64,000 bases of DNA from DAIDKA01 sp963708865. GTDB taxonomy: Bacteria; Pseudomonadota; Gammaproteobacteria; Steroidobacterales; Steroidobacteraceae. The stretch lies in contig CAVPUC010000008.1 of the NCBI GenBank assembly GCA_963708865.1, forward strand, positions 682,001-746,000, in the 5' to 3' direction. The position numbers and the translations under genes were made by a program. Below, in pieces: positions 45,724 to 54,349 of the stretch (its first letter is position 1; each line of letters starts with the position of its first letter). The notes under the pieces are model-generated. The model was given only the letters and a program-made list of their open reading frames with translations, was not told the origin of the DNA and made no database searches.

Positions 45724-45744
45724 CTGTAACATGCGCCGTTACAG
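45724..45744. promoter_or_regulatory. Inverted repeat in the prlC-gor divergent promoter region
   Basis: CTGTAAC (45724-45730) and GTTACAG (45738-45744) are perfect 7-bp arms separated by 7 bp. The site lies between the divergent starts of prlC and gor, about 60 bp from each, where a regulator could affect both. No matching regulator gene is next to it. Confidence 0.4.
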
Positions 45745-45801
45745 TGTGCACAACCGGGGCGCCACGGGGTGCGGGATACGGCCCCAGGCTATGGATTGTC
45801 A

Positions 45802-47151
45802 ATGACGGACCAGTATGACCTGATCGTAATCGGCGGCGGCAGCGGCGGGCTGGCCTGCGCGCAGCGGGCCGTGGAATACGGGGCGCGGGTGCTGCTGGCC
45901 GAATCCGGACGCCTCGGCGGCACCTGCGTCAATGTGGGCTGCGTGCCGAAGAAAGTGATGTGGAATGCCGCGGAAATCGCCGCGGCGGCCGAGGACAGCG
46001 CGGGCTACGGCTTCAAGTTCGGTGCGATCGCCCATGACTGGTCGATGCTGAAGACCGGACGCGACGCCTACGTGCACCGCCTGAATGGCATCTACGAACG
46101 CAACCTGGCGCACCGCAAGATCCAGCTGGCGCGCGGTCATGCACGGATCTCCGGCGCGCATAGCGTGGAGATCGATGACTGGCATGCCACCGCGCCGCAT
46201 ATTGTCATCGCCACGGGCGGCTACCCGCTGATCCCGGAGCTGCCGGGCGCGCAACTGGGCACGAGCTCCGACGGTTTCTTTGAGCTCGATGAGCTGCCGC
46301 AGCGCGTCGCCATCGTCGGCGGCGGCTACATCGCCGTCGAGATCGCCGGCATCATGCAGGCCCTCGGCAGCCAAGTGACGCTGGTCATTCGTGGCGAAAC
46401 CGTGATGCGCCACTTCGATGCCATGCTCGGCGCCTCGTGGGTGGAGATCGCCCGCGACCACGGCATGCAGATCGTCCACAAGGCCGTGACCCAATCGGTC
46501 ACCCAGCTGCCTGACGGCAGCTTGCAGATCGCCTTGGAGGACGGCCGCCATGCCGGTCCCTTCGACAAGCTGATCTGGGCGGTGGGCCGCCGCTCGCGCA
46601 CCCAGGACCTCGGACTCGAGAGCGTGGGCGTGAAGCTCGACCAATGGGGCAACGTCCTCACCGACAAATTCCAGAACACCAACATCGAGACCATCCACGC
46701 CATCGGCGATGTCACCGGGCGTGCGCAATTGACGCCGGTGGCGATCGCGGCCGGGCGGCGCCTGAGCGATCGGCTCTGGGGCGGGCAGCCCGATCGCTTC
46801 TTGAGCTACGAGAGCATTCCGACCGTGATATTCGGCCATCCGCCGATCGGCACGGTGGGCCTCACCGAGGCGGAGGCACGCGCCAAGTTCGGCAGCACCG
46901 TGAAGGTTTACCTGTCGGCGTTCGTGCCCATGTACCACGCCCTCACGACGCGCAAGCCGCGTACCCACATGAAGCTGGTGTGCGCCGGTCCCAAGCAGCA
47001 CGTCGTCGGGGTTCACGTCATCGGCGCAGGTGCCGATGAGATGATGCAGGGGTTCGCCGTGGCAATGCGCATGGGCGCCACCAAGGCGGACTTCGATGAC
47101 ACGGTGGCGATCCACCCGACCAGTGCGGAAGAGCTGGTTACGATGCGCTAG
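45802..47151 (+). CDS. gor: Glutathione-disulfide reductase
   Basis: This is a 449-residue flavoprotein that reduces oxidised glutathione with NADPH. FAD binding is by YDLIVIGGGSGGLACAQRAV, the redox-active pair is GGTCVNVGCVPKKVMW, the second nucleotide motif is VAIVGGGYIAVEIAGIMQAL, and the C-terminal dimer region has VAIHPTSAEELVTMR with the active-site His. The sequence VGCVPKK and the HPTSAEELVT end distinguish it from dihydrolipoamide dehydrogenase. The ATG at 45802 is the natural start. It overlaps aroE tail to tail by four bases. Confidence 0.93.
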   Translation: MTDQYDLIVIGGGSGGLACAQRAVEYGARVLLAESGRLGGTCVNVGCVPKKVMWNAAEIAAAAEDSAGYGFKFGAIAHDWSMLKTGRDAYVHRLNGIYERNLAHRKIQLARGHARISGAHSVEIDDWHATAPHIVIATGGYPLIPELPGAQLGTSSDGFFELDELPQRVAIVGGGYIAVEIAGIMQALGSQVTLVIRGETVMRHFDAMLGASWVEIARDHGMQIVHKAVTQSVTQLPDGSLQIALEDGRHAGPFDKLIWAVGRRSRTQDLGLESVGVKLDQWGNVLTDKFQNTNIETIHAIGDVTGRAQLTPVAIAAGRRLSDRLWGGQPDRFLSYESIPTVIFGHPPIGTVGLTEAEARAKFGSTVKVYLSAFVPMYHALTTRKPRTHMKLVCAGPKQHVVGVHVIGAGADEMMQGFAVAMRMGATKADFDDTVAIHPTSAEELVTMR

Positions 47152-47984
47152 GTGCCGGCCGAGAGGGCGGCGACCACCGGCTCGGTGGGCGGGCGCACAC
47201 CGCGCCACAATTCAAACGATTCGGCGGCCTGCTCCACCAGCATGCCCCAGCCTTGCGCGACACGCGTGCATCCCTGGCCCCGCGCCCAGGCCAGGAACGC
47301 GGTTCCGGCGCGGGCATAGGACAGGTCATAACAGAAGGTTTGCGAGTGAACCGCGCTGGCCGGTATCGCGGGTACCTCGCCGCTGAGGCCCGCGGCCGTG
47401 GCGTTGATGAGGATATCGAATGCGCCGGGCTCAAGGCCATCCAGGCCGCAGCCCAGCACCGGCCCGAAGGCGGCGAACTGCTGCGCGAGGCTGGTGGTGC
47501 GCGCGGCGGAGCGCCCGGCAACGACGATCTGCTCGGGGGCCTGGTCCAGGAGCGGTGCGATGATGCCGCGCGCCGCACCGCCCGAACCCACGAGCAGGAT
47601 TCGTGCACCCGTGAGCGTGACGTGGAGATTGGCTGTGAGGTCGCGCACCAGTCCCACACCGTCGGTGTTGTCGCCGGTGATGCCGTCCGCGTCCATGAGC
47701 AGCGTATTGACGGCACCGGCTCGTGCGGCGCGCTCGCTCAATTGACGCGCCATGCCGCCGGCGCCGACCTTGTGTGGCACCGTCACGTTCAGTCCCTTGC
47801 CGCCGCGACGCCAGAAATCCATGATGAATGCATGCAGGTCATCCGGCAGCACATCGTGCAGCCGGTAGACCATGTTCTGTCCCGTGAGCCGGGCGAACAT
47901 CCCATGAATGAACGGGGAGCGACTGTGGGCCACCGGGTGACCAATGACGCCGTACTCTGCGGGTGGCTCGTTCAAATCGATCAC
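47148..47984 (-). CDS. aroE: Shikimate dehydrogenase
   Basis: This is a 278-residue NADP-dependent enzyme of aromatic amino-acid synthesis. The substrate site is YGVIGHPVAHSRSPFIHGMF and GLNVTVPHKVGA with the catalytic Lys. The acid is in NTDGVGLVRDL and the cofactor loop is ILLVGSGGAARGIIAPLL. The start is GTG 47984, overlapping the rlmJ stop (GTGA), which also gives the usual family N-terminus. The C-terminus GWGMLVEQAAESFELWRG is typical. Confidence 0.95.
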   Translation of the reverse strand: MIDLNEPPAEYGVIGHPVAHSRSPFIHGMFARLTGQNMVYRLHDVLPDDLHAFIMDFWRRGGKGLNVTVPHKVGAGGMARQLSERAARAGAVNTLLMDADGITGDNTDGVGLVRDLTANLHVTLTGARILLVGSGGAARGIIAPLLDQAPEQIVVAGRSAARTTSLAQQFAAFGPVLGCGLDGLEPGAFDILINATAAGLSGEVPAIPASAVHSQTFCYDLSYARAGTAFLAWARGQGCTRVAQGWGMLVEQAAESFELWRGVRPPTEPVVAALSAGT

Positions 47985-48808
47985 TCCTCGACCAGGCAGC
48001 CGCCGCTTGCCGCAGCGTCCAGTATTGCGAGCAGCTGCGGCAGCCAGATGCGCATGCGCTGCGCCAGCTGGTACGGCGGATGGATGATAAAGAGTCCAGA
48101 TCCGTTCAGCGCAACCCGCGAATCGCACGGATGCACCCACAGTTCGCTTGCGAGCGCGGGCTCTCGCAGGCTCGACCGCAGCCGTTTGCGCCACAGCTGC
48201 GTATCGCGCGCATCCTTGATCGGGTACCACAGCATGATCACGGCGGTGGTGAAGCGTTGCAGGATCTCGCCGATGGCGGCGCGCGCCTGTTCGAAATCGC
48301 GGCTGCTTTCCTCGTAAGGCGGATCGATGAGCACCAGGCCGCGCCGTTCGGCCGGCGGCAGATAGGCTCGCAGCAGCTCGTAACCGTTGCCCACTTCAAC
48401 CCGCACGTTCCGGTGATGCGATACCGCGCGCTCGAGCGCATGCGCCTCCGGCGGCTGCACTTCAATCAGGATCGCGCGATCCTGGTCGCGCAGCGCGCCG
48501 GCGGCCAGCACCGGTGATCCCGGATAGGCGTTGCGGTCCTTGCGCAGCTCGCGCCAGTGCCTGACGGCGTTGCCGTAGGCCTGGATCTCGGGCGCCTCCC
48601 CCGGCTCGGCCAGAATGCGCGCCAGGCCGGTGCGCGAGGCGCGGCTTCCCGGCGACTCCGACAGATCATAGTCGCCGCGCCCGGCATGGGTTTCCAGGAA
48701 CAGGAAGCCCTTGTGCTTGCGCTGCAGACTGGCAATGAGCGCCAGCAGCGTCATGTGTTTGTGCACATCCGCGAAGTTTCCGGCGTGAAAGCTGTGGCGG
48801 TATTTCAC
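47981..48808 (-). CDS. rlmJ: 23S rRNA (adenine(2030)-N6)-methyltransferase RlmJ
   Basis: This is a 275-residue enzyme that methylates A2030 of 23S rRNA. MKYRHSFHAGNFADVHKHMT is the hallmark N-terminus, followed by FLETHAGRGDYDL and the catalytic DPPY motif in GLVLIDPPYEESSRDF. The length is normal. It is co-transcribed with aroE by a four-base overlap and lies 18 bp downstream of topA. Confidence 0.95.
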   Translation of the reverse strand: MKYRHSFHAGNFADVHKHMTLLALIASLQRKHKGFLFLETHAGRGDYDLSESPGSRASRTGLARILAEPGEAPEIQAYGNAVRHWRELRKDRNAYPGSPVLAAGALRDQDRAILIEVQPPEAHALERAVSHHRNVRVEVGNGYELLRAYLPPAERRGLVLIDPPYEESSRDFEQARAAIGEILQRFTTAVIMLWYPIKDARDTQLWRKRLRSSLREPALASELWVHPCDSRVALNGSGLFIIHPPYQLAQRMRIWLPQLLAILDAAASGGCLVEE

Positions 48809-48826
48809 ACGTCGATCGGTCGGCGG

Positions 48827-51406
48827 TTACGCCTCGGCCTTCGGGGTCGCCGCGCGGCGGCTGGCGCGCGCCGCCTTCTTCTTGGCAGGCTTGCCGGCGG
48901 TTTTCGCGTCCGCCTTGCGCACCGCGGGCGCTTTGACGGCGCGCTTGGGACTCGCCGCCGCGGCGCCGTTGGTCGGGGCCGGCGCCGCCTTGGGTTTCGG
49001 GGCTTTCGTTTTGCCGGGCTTGGCGGCTACGGCATTGGCAGTGGCCGCTGCCGCGAGCTTCGCGGGCGCGCCGCGCTTGCCGCGCCCGAAGCGATTGCCG
49101 CGCACGGGCGCCGCCGCCAACAGCGCGCGACACTCCTCGAGCGTCAGGGACTTCGGATCGCGATCCTTCGGCATCCTGGCATTTTTGATCTTGTCCGTGA
49201 TGTAAGGGCCGTAGCGGCCGTTCAACACCTGGATGTTGTCGACACCGAAGTCCTGGATCAGGCGATTCGCGTCCGCCTCCTGCTTGAGGCGGATCACCTC
49301 GATCGCGCGCTCCAGCGTCACCGTGTACGGGTCGTCATCCTTCAGGGAAACGTACTTGTCGCCGAATTTGATGTAGGGCCCGAAGCGACCGATGTTGGTG
49401 ACGATCGGCGCGCCTTCGGTGGTGGCGCCGAGTGTGCGCGGCAGCTTGAACAGCTCCAGCGCCTGCGCGTGCGTGACGGTGTCCATCTTCTGGCCCGGCC
49501 GCAATCCCGCGAACCGGGGTTTTTCCTCGTCGTCCTTGGTGCCGATCTGCACGAAGGGTCCGAAACGCCCCATGCGCACTGTCATGGGCTTGCCCGACAC
49601 CGGATCCTTGCCGATCTCGCGCGCCTGCGCGACCTCATCCCGCGAGACGGTCTTCTCGATGGTCTCGACCTGCTTGATGAAGGGAGTCCAGAACTTCTCA
49701 AGCGGTATGGTCCACTCTTCCTCGCCGCGCGAGACCGCATCGAGCTCATCTTCCATATCGGCAGTGAAGCTGTACTGCACGTATTGGGTGAAGTGCAGCG
49801 TCAGGAAGCGGTTGACGATCTTGCCGATGTCGGTGGGAATGAAGCGCCGGTTGTCCATCTCCACATACTCACGGTCCTGCAGTGTCGAGATGATGGAGGC
49901 GTAGGTGGATGGCCGGCCGATGCCGTGCTCTTCCAGCGCCTTCACCAGTGAGGCCTCCGAAAAGCGCGGCGGTGGCTCGGTGAAGTGCTGCTCGGCGCGG
50001 ATCGCGACCAGGCTCACGTTGTCGCCTTCGTTCATCGGCGGCAGTACGTGGTCCGCATCATCCACCTTGGCATCATCCGCGCCCTCCTGGTACACGGCGA
50101 TGTATCCGGGCTTGATGAGCGTCGAACCATTGGCGCGCAGCAGGTGCTGCGTGGGGCCGGCGGGTCCGGCCAGCATGTCCACTGCCACCGTGTCGAACGT
50201 CGCATGCGTCATCTGGCAGGCAACGGCGCGCCGCCAGATGAGCGAGTACAGCTTGAACTGATCCGGGTCCAGGTAGCGCTCGATATCCGCCGGCACGATG
50301 GACGCGGAGGTCGGACGCACGGCCTCGTGCGCCTCCTGCGCGTTCTTCGACTTGGTCTTGTAGAAGCGCGGTTCCGGGTCGATGGCCTCGGGACCATAAA
50401 GTTTCACGGCGACCTGGCGGATCTCGCTCACCGCCTCGCTCGCGAGCGATACCGAGTCGGTACGCATGTAGGTGATGAGGCCGACGCTGCCCTCGCCGAT
50501 GTCGACCCCTTCATATAACTGCTGCGCCAGGCGCATGGTGCGCCGCGCGTTGAAGCCGAGCTTGCGCGCCGCCTCCTGCTGCAGGGTCGAGGTGGTGAAG
50601 GGCGGAGCGGGATTGCGGCGCCGCTGCTTGCGGTCGATGGTGATGACCTTGAGCGAACCGCTGCGCTCGGCGGTGCCGCCCGCGGCGCTGCGGATATTGC
50701 GTTCCACCTCGCGGGCGCTGGTCTCGTCGGTGAAGCTGAACTGCTCGACCTTGTTGCCGGCATATTCGATGAGCTTGAGCGGAAAGGCCTGTTTCGAGTG
50801 CTCGCCTTCGCCGTCCAGGGTCCAATATTCCTGGGCCTTGAAGGCGTCGATCTCCGCTTCGCGCTCGCAGATCATGCGCAGTGCCGGGCTCTGCACGCGA
50901 CCCGCCGACAGGCCGCGGCGTACTTTCTTCCACAGCAGCGGCGAGAGGTTGAAGCCGACCAGGTAATCGAGCGCGCGGCGCGCCTGTTGGGCGTTGACCA
51001 GCGGCGCGGAGACTTGGCGGGGCTCGGCCACCGCGGCGCGGATCGCATTCTTGGTGATCTCGTAGAAGGCGACGCGATGCACGGCACGATCGCCGATCTC
51101 GCCGCGCTCCTTCAGCATCTCGAGCAGGTGCCAGGCGATGGCCTCGCCCTCACGGTCAGGGTCGGTCGCCAGATACAGCGACTTGGCCTTCTTCAGCGCC
51201 CGCGAGATGGCGTCGACGTGCTTCGCGTTCTTTTCGAGCGCCTGATAGCGCATGGCGAACCCATGCTCGGTGTCGACCGCGCCCTCCTTGGGCACCAGGT
51301 CGCGCACATGCCCGTACGAGGCGAGCACCTCAAAGTCCTTGCCCAGGTACTTTTTGATGGTGCGCGCCTTGGCGGGCGATTCGACGATGACCAGATTTTC
51401 TGCCAT
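48827..51406 (-). CDS. topA: DNA topoisomerase I
   Basis: This is an 859-residue type IA topoisomerase that relaxes negative supercoils. The Toprim domain has LVIVESPAKARTIKKYLG and LATDPDREGEAIAWHL, and the active-site Tyr is in GLITYMRTDSVSLASEAV. The C-terminal part has repeated topoisomerase C-type modules (GRFGPFVQIGTKDDEEKPRF, GRFGPYIKFGDKYVSL, GRYGPYITDKIKNARM) rather than E. coli-like Cys4 fingers, and ends in a long Lys/Ala/Pro tail likely to bind DNA. This tail type is common outside enterics. Confidence 0.96.
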   Translation of the reverse strand: MAENLVIVESPAKARTIKKYLGKDFEVLASYGHVRDLVPKEGAVDTEHGFAMRYQALEKNAKHVDAISRALKKAKSLYLATDPDREGEAIAWHLLEMLKERGEIGDRAVHRVAFYEITKNAIRAAVAEPRQVSAPLVNAQQARRALDYLVGFNLSPLLWKKVRRGLSAGRVQSPALRMICEREAEIDAFKAQEYWTLDGEGEHSKQAFPLKLIEYAGNKVEQFSFTDETSAREVERNIRSAAGGTAERSGSLKVITIDRKQRRRNPAPPFTTSTLQQEAARKLGFNARRTMRLAQQLYEGVDIGEGSVGLITYMRTDSVSLASEAVSEIRQVAVKLYGPEAIDPEPRFYKTKSKNAQEAHEAVRPTSASIVPADIERYLDPDQFKLYSLIWRRAVACQMTHATFDTVAVDMLAGPAGPTQHLLRANGSTLIKPGYIAVYQEGADDAKVDDADHVLPPMNEGDNVSLVAIRAEQHFTEPPPRFSEASLVKALEEHGIGRPSTYASIISTLQDREYVEMDNRRFIPTDIGKIVNRFLTLHFTQYVQYSFTADMEDELDAVSRGEEEWTIPLEKFWTPFIKQVETIEKTVSRDEVAQAREIGKDPVSGKPMTVRMGRFGPFVQIGTKDDEEKPRFAGLRPGQKMDTVTHAQALELFKLPRTLGATTEGAPIVTNIGRFGPYIKFGDKYVSLKDDDPYTVTLERAIEVIRLKQEADANRLIQDFGVDNIQVLNGRYGPYITDKIKNARMPKDRDPKSLTLEECRALLAAAPVRGNRFGRGKRGAPAKLAAAATANAVAAKPGKTKAPKPKAAPAPTNGAAAASPKRAVKAPAVRKADAKTAGKPAKKKAARASRRAATPKAEA

Positions 51407-51430
51407 GCGCTGCTGCAGTCCCGTTAGACG

Positions 51431-51453
51431 AAAAACCGCGGACCAGGCCGCGG
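51431..51453 (-). terminator. Intrinsic terminator between smg and topA
   Basis: On the minus strand two CCGCGG arms flank a 6-base loop and are followed by five T residues (51435-51431). It lies after the smg stop and 25 bp before the topA ATG, so it probably separates the smg transcript from topA, possibly with partial read-through. Confidence 0.6.
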
Positions 51454-51489
51454 ATTGATGATGGTGACGTGGAACCTCGGGGTCATTCG

Positions 51490-51975
51490 CTAGTGCGGCG
51501 GCTGTCCCGTGGCGTCAGCCACGAGATCCTCCATGCGGGCGAAAGCCTGTTCCTGACCCGGCTGGCTGGAGAGCACCATGAGCACGACCCATTTGATCTG
51601 CTCGGTGTCCAGTTCCTCCGAATCCAGTGCCAGCAGGCGGTCCAGCACGACCTCGCGCTGCATTGGCGTGAGGATCCCATGCCGCTCCAGATGCATCAGA
51701 AAGCCACGCGATTCAGTGGACAACCGGGCGAGCTCCCCGTCGCTGTACAGCCGCAGGCTGGGGGTTTGGCGAGGCGGCACTTCGGCCGCATGCAGCCGCA
51801 CATCGGCCAGGTCGGCCAGCCAGTCGAGGGCACGTTCGACGCTCGCGGCGCCGAAACCCATCAGTTCCAGATCGCGCGCAAGATCGTCACGCTCGGGAAC
51901 CTCGGCGGTGTCCTCCAGCATGTAGCGGTCAAAAACGTAAATCAGGATATCGAGGACGGTGGTCGTCATGAGCAT
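51490..51975 (-). CDS. smg: Smg/DUF494 family protein
   Basis: This is a 161-residue protein with the typical Smg start TTTVLDILIYVFDRYMLEDT and an acidic C-terminus (EELDTEQIKWVVLMVLSSQP). A second ATG two codons downstream could also be the start. Smg follows dprA and precedes topA in many gamma- and betaproteobacteria, as here. Its biochemical role is unknown. Confidence 0.9.
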   Translation of the reverse strand: MLMTTTVLDILIYVFDRYMLEDTAEVPERDDLARDLELMGFGAASVERALDWLADLADVRLHAAEVPPRQTPSLRLYSDGELARLSTESRGFLMHLERHGILTPMQREVVLDRLLALDSEELDTEQIKWVVLMVLSSQPGQEQAFARMEDLVADATGQPPH

Positions 51976-51980
51976 TGGAA

Positions 51981-52355
51981 TTACGACAGGCGGCAGTACC
52001 AGCCGCCAGGCTGGGGCGCGACCCGCCCCTGGCGCTCAAGCAACAGCAACATTGAAGCCACGGTGTGCCCGGACCAACCGGTCCGAAACGCCAGAACGTC
52101 GATGTCCACAGGCTCGAAGCCTGCGGCATCTAACAGCATTTCGTATTTGTTGTCCAATGGCGAAGGCCCGGACCCAGGCTGCAGCGCGGGCGGTAGCGAT
52201 CCTGTAGCATCTTGATTGTTAACGTTAATGCCCAACTCCTGCAGGATCTGGCGAAACTCCGGTACCGGCTGCGCCCTCGCGGATGAGCGGATTGCGGGCG
52301 CTTGCCAGCGGGTCGGCGAGCCGTCAGGCGCGGAGTGCGGGCTGGCAGGCTCCAT
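51981..52355 (-). pseudogene. dprA: dprA remnant: only the C-terminal winged-helix part
   Basis: The last 60 residues (LDNKYEMLLDAAGFEPVDID, TGWSGHTVASMLLLLERQGR, WYCRL) match the winged helix at the DprA C-terminus, and the gene sits in the normal dprA place between lysM and smg. The Rossmann-fold domain that binds DNA and RecA is absent: only about 45 bases lie between the lysM stop and this frame. Just upstream a different frame reads LASARNPLIREGA, resembling the last part of the Rossmann region, so the remnant also has a frame change near 52265. The ATG at 52355 is therefore probably not a true start. An assembly deletion is the alternative explanation. Confidence 0.7.
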
Positions 52356-52369
52356 GCTCTGGAGCCTGC
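52345..52369. repeat. Perfect hairpin at the lysM-dprA junction
   Basis: GCAGGCTCCA (52345-52354) and TGGAGCCTGC (52360-52369) form a 10-bp stem with a 5-base loop, 32 bp after the lysM stop. There is no T run on either strand, so a standard intrinsic terminator is unlikely. It lies at the edge of the region from which most of dprA is missing and may mark the deletion point or be an mRNA end structure. Confidence 0.5.
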
Positions 52370-52400
52370 GCGTGCCGCGATCGGATGGGTGAAGCGGGCC

Positions 52401-53636
52401 TTACGGGTTACGGACGACGTCGTTGATGCGCATGGGGGCGGAGGCGCCCACCACGAGCCCGAAGCTCATATCATCGTAAGACTTGAACACCAGCAAGGTG
52501 CCGGCGCGTTCGGAGGGCAGTTTCACGTTCTTGACGAAGCCCAGCACACTGCGTTCGGTGGTGTCGTAGGAGGCCGGACCGCGGTCCGCCACCACATCGC
52601 CGGCCACATCAATGGCCAGGACCGTGCCGGGGCCGATGCCATCGCGGGCGCCGCGATTGATGGCGACGATGTTGTACTGGCCGATGAGCGTCACGCCGTC
52701 GACCACCGAGACGATCTGGCCGCGGACCTTCTGGGTGGGCGCCCTGGGGGCGAAGTTCAGCGGTGTGGCGCTGCCGTCCGGCAGCATGCAGTCGCCGCGC
52801 AGCGTCTCGCGCGAGGCATCGACCAGCACGGTGCGGGTGACCGCGGCCGGCCGCTGCACCACCGCGGTGGCGGTATAGACGCCTTCGTACCCCAGGGTCT
52901 TGCCGTTTTCCGGATCGACGATGGGGTCCCCGATATGAATGATGCTGTAGCGCGCGCCGGCGGCCGCACTGCCCAGGCCGCGTGCGTAAACGATCTGGTC
53001 ATCGCCGGCGGCCTGATGCTCGTCCGGAAAGGCCAGCACGTAGGGCGCATCCTTGATTTCCTGCTTCGACAACAGCGCCGGTCGGGACAGGAAAGCGGCG
53101 ATGGATGCATACGGAATGGTTGGAATGGCCTCATCGAGCGAGGAGGTGCGCAGCGCCGGTTCGAGGCGCAGCGCGCTTTGCTGCTCGATGCTGATCTGCG
53201 GGTGGCCGCCCTTGTCATAGGCCAGTACCAGCACATCGCCCGGGTAGATCAGATGCGGATTCTTGATCTTCGGGTTCACGTACCAGATTTCCGGCCACTG
53301 CCAGGGGTTCTTCAGGAATACGTTGGAGATGCCCCACAGGGTATCGCCACGCTTGACGGTGTATTGGGTCGGTGCCGTGGGTTTGATCATGTCCGCGGTC
53401 GCCGTTGGGGGCGCCGCCTCGGACTTGGCTCCCGCAGCCTCGTTCGCCTGGATGGCCGCATCGGTCGCCGTCAGCTGAGGCGCGGCCGTAGCAGTAGAAC
53501 CGGTCTCCTCCACCGGGGCAGCCGGCTCCTCGACAGGCGCGGAATGCCTGAACAGCGAGGCGCAGCCGCTGATCGAAATCGCGGCGGCAACAAGGGTGAC
53601 GGTCAGTGCGGATCTGGAAGCGTGGTTGAAAGTCAT
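52401..53636 (-). CDS. LysM-domain lipoprotein
   Basis: This is a 411-residue exported protein. MTFNHASRSALTVTLVAAAI starts a lipoprotein signal with lipobox ISGC, then comes an Ala/Glu/Thr-rich linker. One LysM domain follows (TQYTVKRGDTLWGISNVFLK, IYPGDVLVLAYDKGG). The larger C-terminal part has no catalytic motif that I recognise. Genes of this type, often called yidB/ygaU-like or LysM peptidoglycan-binding proteins, regularly sit divergent from def beside dprA. I chose the ATG at 53636 for its strong ribosome binding site (GGAGGGGAG). Confidence 0.88.
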   Translation of the reverse strand: MTFNHASRSALTVTLVAAAISISGCASLFRHSAPVEEPAAPVEETGSTATAAPQLTATDAAIQANEAAGAKSEAAPPTATADMIKPTAPTQYTVKRGDTLWGISNVFLKNPWQWPEIWYVNPKIKNPHLIYPGDVLVLAYDKGGHPQISIEQQSALRLEPALRTSSLDEAIPTIPYASIAAFLSRPALLSKQEIKDAPYVLAFPDEHQAAGDDQIVYARGLGSAAAGARYSIIHIGDPIVDPENGKTLGYEGVYTATAVVQRPAAVTRTVLVDASRETLRGDCMLPDGSATPLNFAPRAPTQKVRGQIVSVVDGVTLIGQYNIVAINRGARDGIGPGTVLAIDVAGDVVADRGPASYDTTERSVLGFVKNVKLPSERAGTLLVFKSYDDMSFGLVVGASAPMRINDVVRNP

Positions 53637-53675
53637 TCTCCCCTCCTCAACCATGGGGTGGGGCAGCAGCACGGC

Positions 53676-53684
53676 TGTTATAAT
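53676..53684 (+). promoter_or_regulatory. Extended -10 promoter candidate for def
   Basis: TGTTATAAT combines a perfect -10 TATAAT (53679-53684) with the extended TGn element. No good -35 is seen 17 bp upstream. It lies in the 140-bp divergent lysM-def region, 93 bp before the def ATG. Read on the other strand the same bases give TATAAC, so it might also serve lysM. Confidence 0.4.
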
Positions 53685-53776
53685 CGGCTGCGGCGCTCGG
53701 CACACGACGTATTGTCAAGTTTGTGCGCTGGATCACGCGCCCACAAGTGGGACTTGCAAAGTCGCCACACTAGAGC

Positions 53777-54334
53777 ATGAAACTGATGTCACGTCTAACC
53801 ATTCTGGAATACCCGGATCCGCGCCTGCGCACCCGCGCCCGGCCGGTGGAGCAGTTCGACGCGCAGCTGGGGCAGCTGATCGATGACCTGTTCGAAACCA
53901 TGTACGAGGCCCCTGGCATTGGCCTGGCCGCCACCCAGGTGGACGTGCACCGGCGGCTGATTGTCATGGACGTTTCCGATGACCGCTCCGAGCCGCTGGT
54001 ATTCATCAATCCGGAGATTCTCGAGCGCGAAGGCGCGGCGAAGACCGAAGAGGGCTGTCTGTCCGTGCCCGGGATCTTTGATGACGTGCAGCGCGCAGCC
54101 CGGATACGGGTGCGGGCCCAGGACCGTGCCGGGGTGGTGTTCGAGCGTGACCTGGAAGGCGTGGTCGCCGTGTGCGTCCAGCATGAGATGGATCATCTCG
54201 AGGGCAAGCTGTTCGTCGACTACCTGTCTGACCTGAAGCGTGACCGTATCCGCAAGAAGCTCGACAAGGAGCGCAAGGAGCGTGTTGCGGCGCAGCAGCG
54301 TAGCGGCGCGACCCGCACTGCCGGCGCGCGCTAA
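53777..54334 (+). CDS. def: Peptide deformylase
   Basis: This is a 185-residue metalloenzyme that removes the formyl group from new proteins. All three motifs are present: GIGLAATQ, EGCLSVP and QHEMDHLEG, giving the Cys and two His ligands and the catalytic Glu. The C-terminal 25 residues are Lys/Arg/Ala-rich beyond the core. A second ATG three codons in is a possible start. It is followed by fmt after 15 bp, the usual pairing. Confidence 0.97.
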   Translation: MKLMSRLTILEYPDPRLRTRARPVEQFDAQLGQLIDDLFETMYEAPGIGLAATQVDVHRRLIVMDVSDDRSEPLVFINPEILEREGAAKTEEGCLSVPGIFDDVQRAARIRVRAQDRAGVVFERDLEGVVAVCVQHEMDHLEGKLFVDYLSDLKRDRIRKKLDKERKERVAAQQRSGATRTAGAR

Positions 54335-54349
54335 CGCGCCCCGCTCCGA

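Noticed and set aside
45799..47208. 469-codon minus-strand frame opposite gor.
   Set aside because: It is antisense to a complete glutathione reductase with all active-site motifs and has no recognisable domain of its own.
49000..49200. Low-complexity Lys/Ala/Pro region as a separate histone-like gene.
   Set aside because: It is in frame with and continuous to topA and forms its basic C-terminal tail, a common form of the enzyme outside enteric bacteria.
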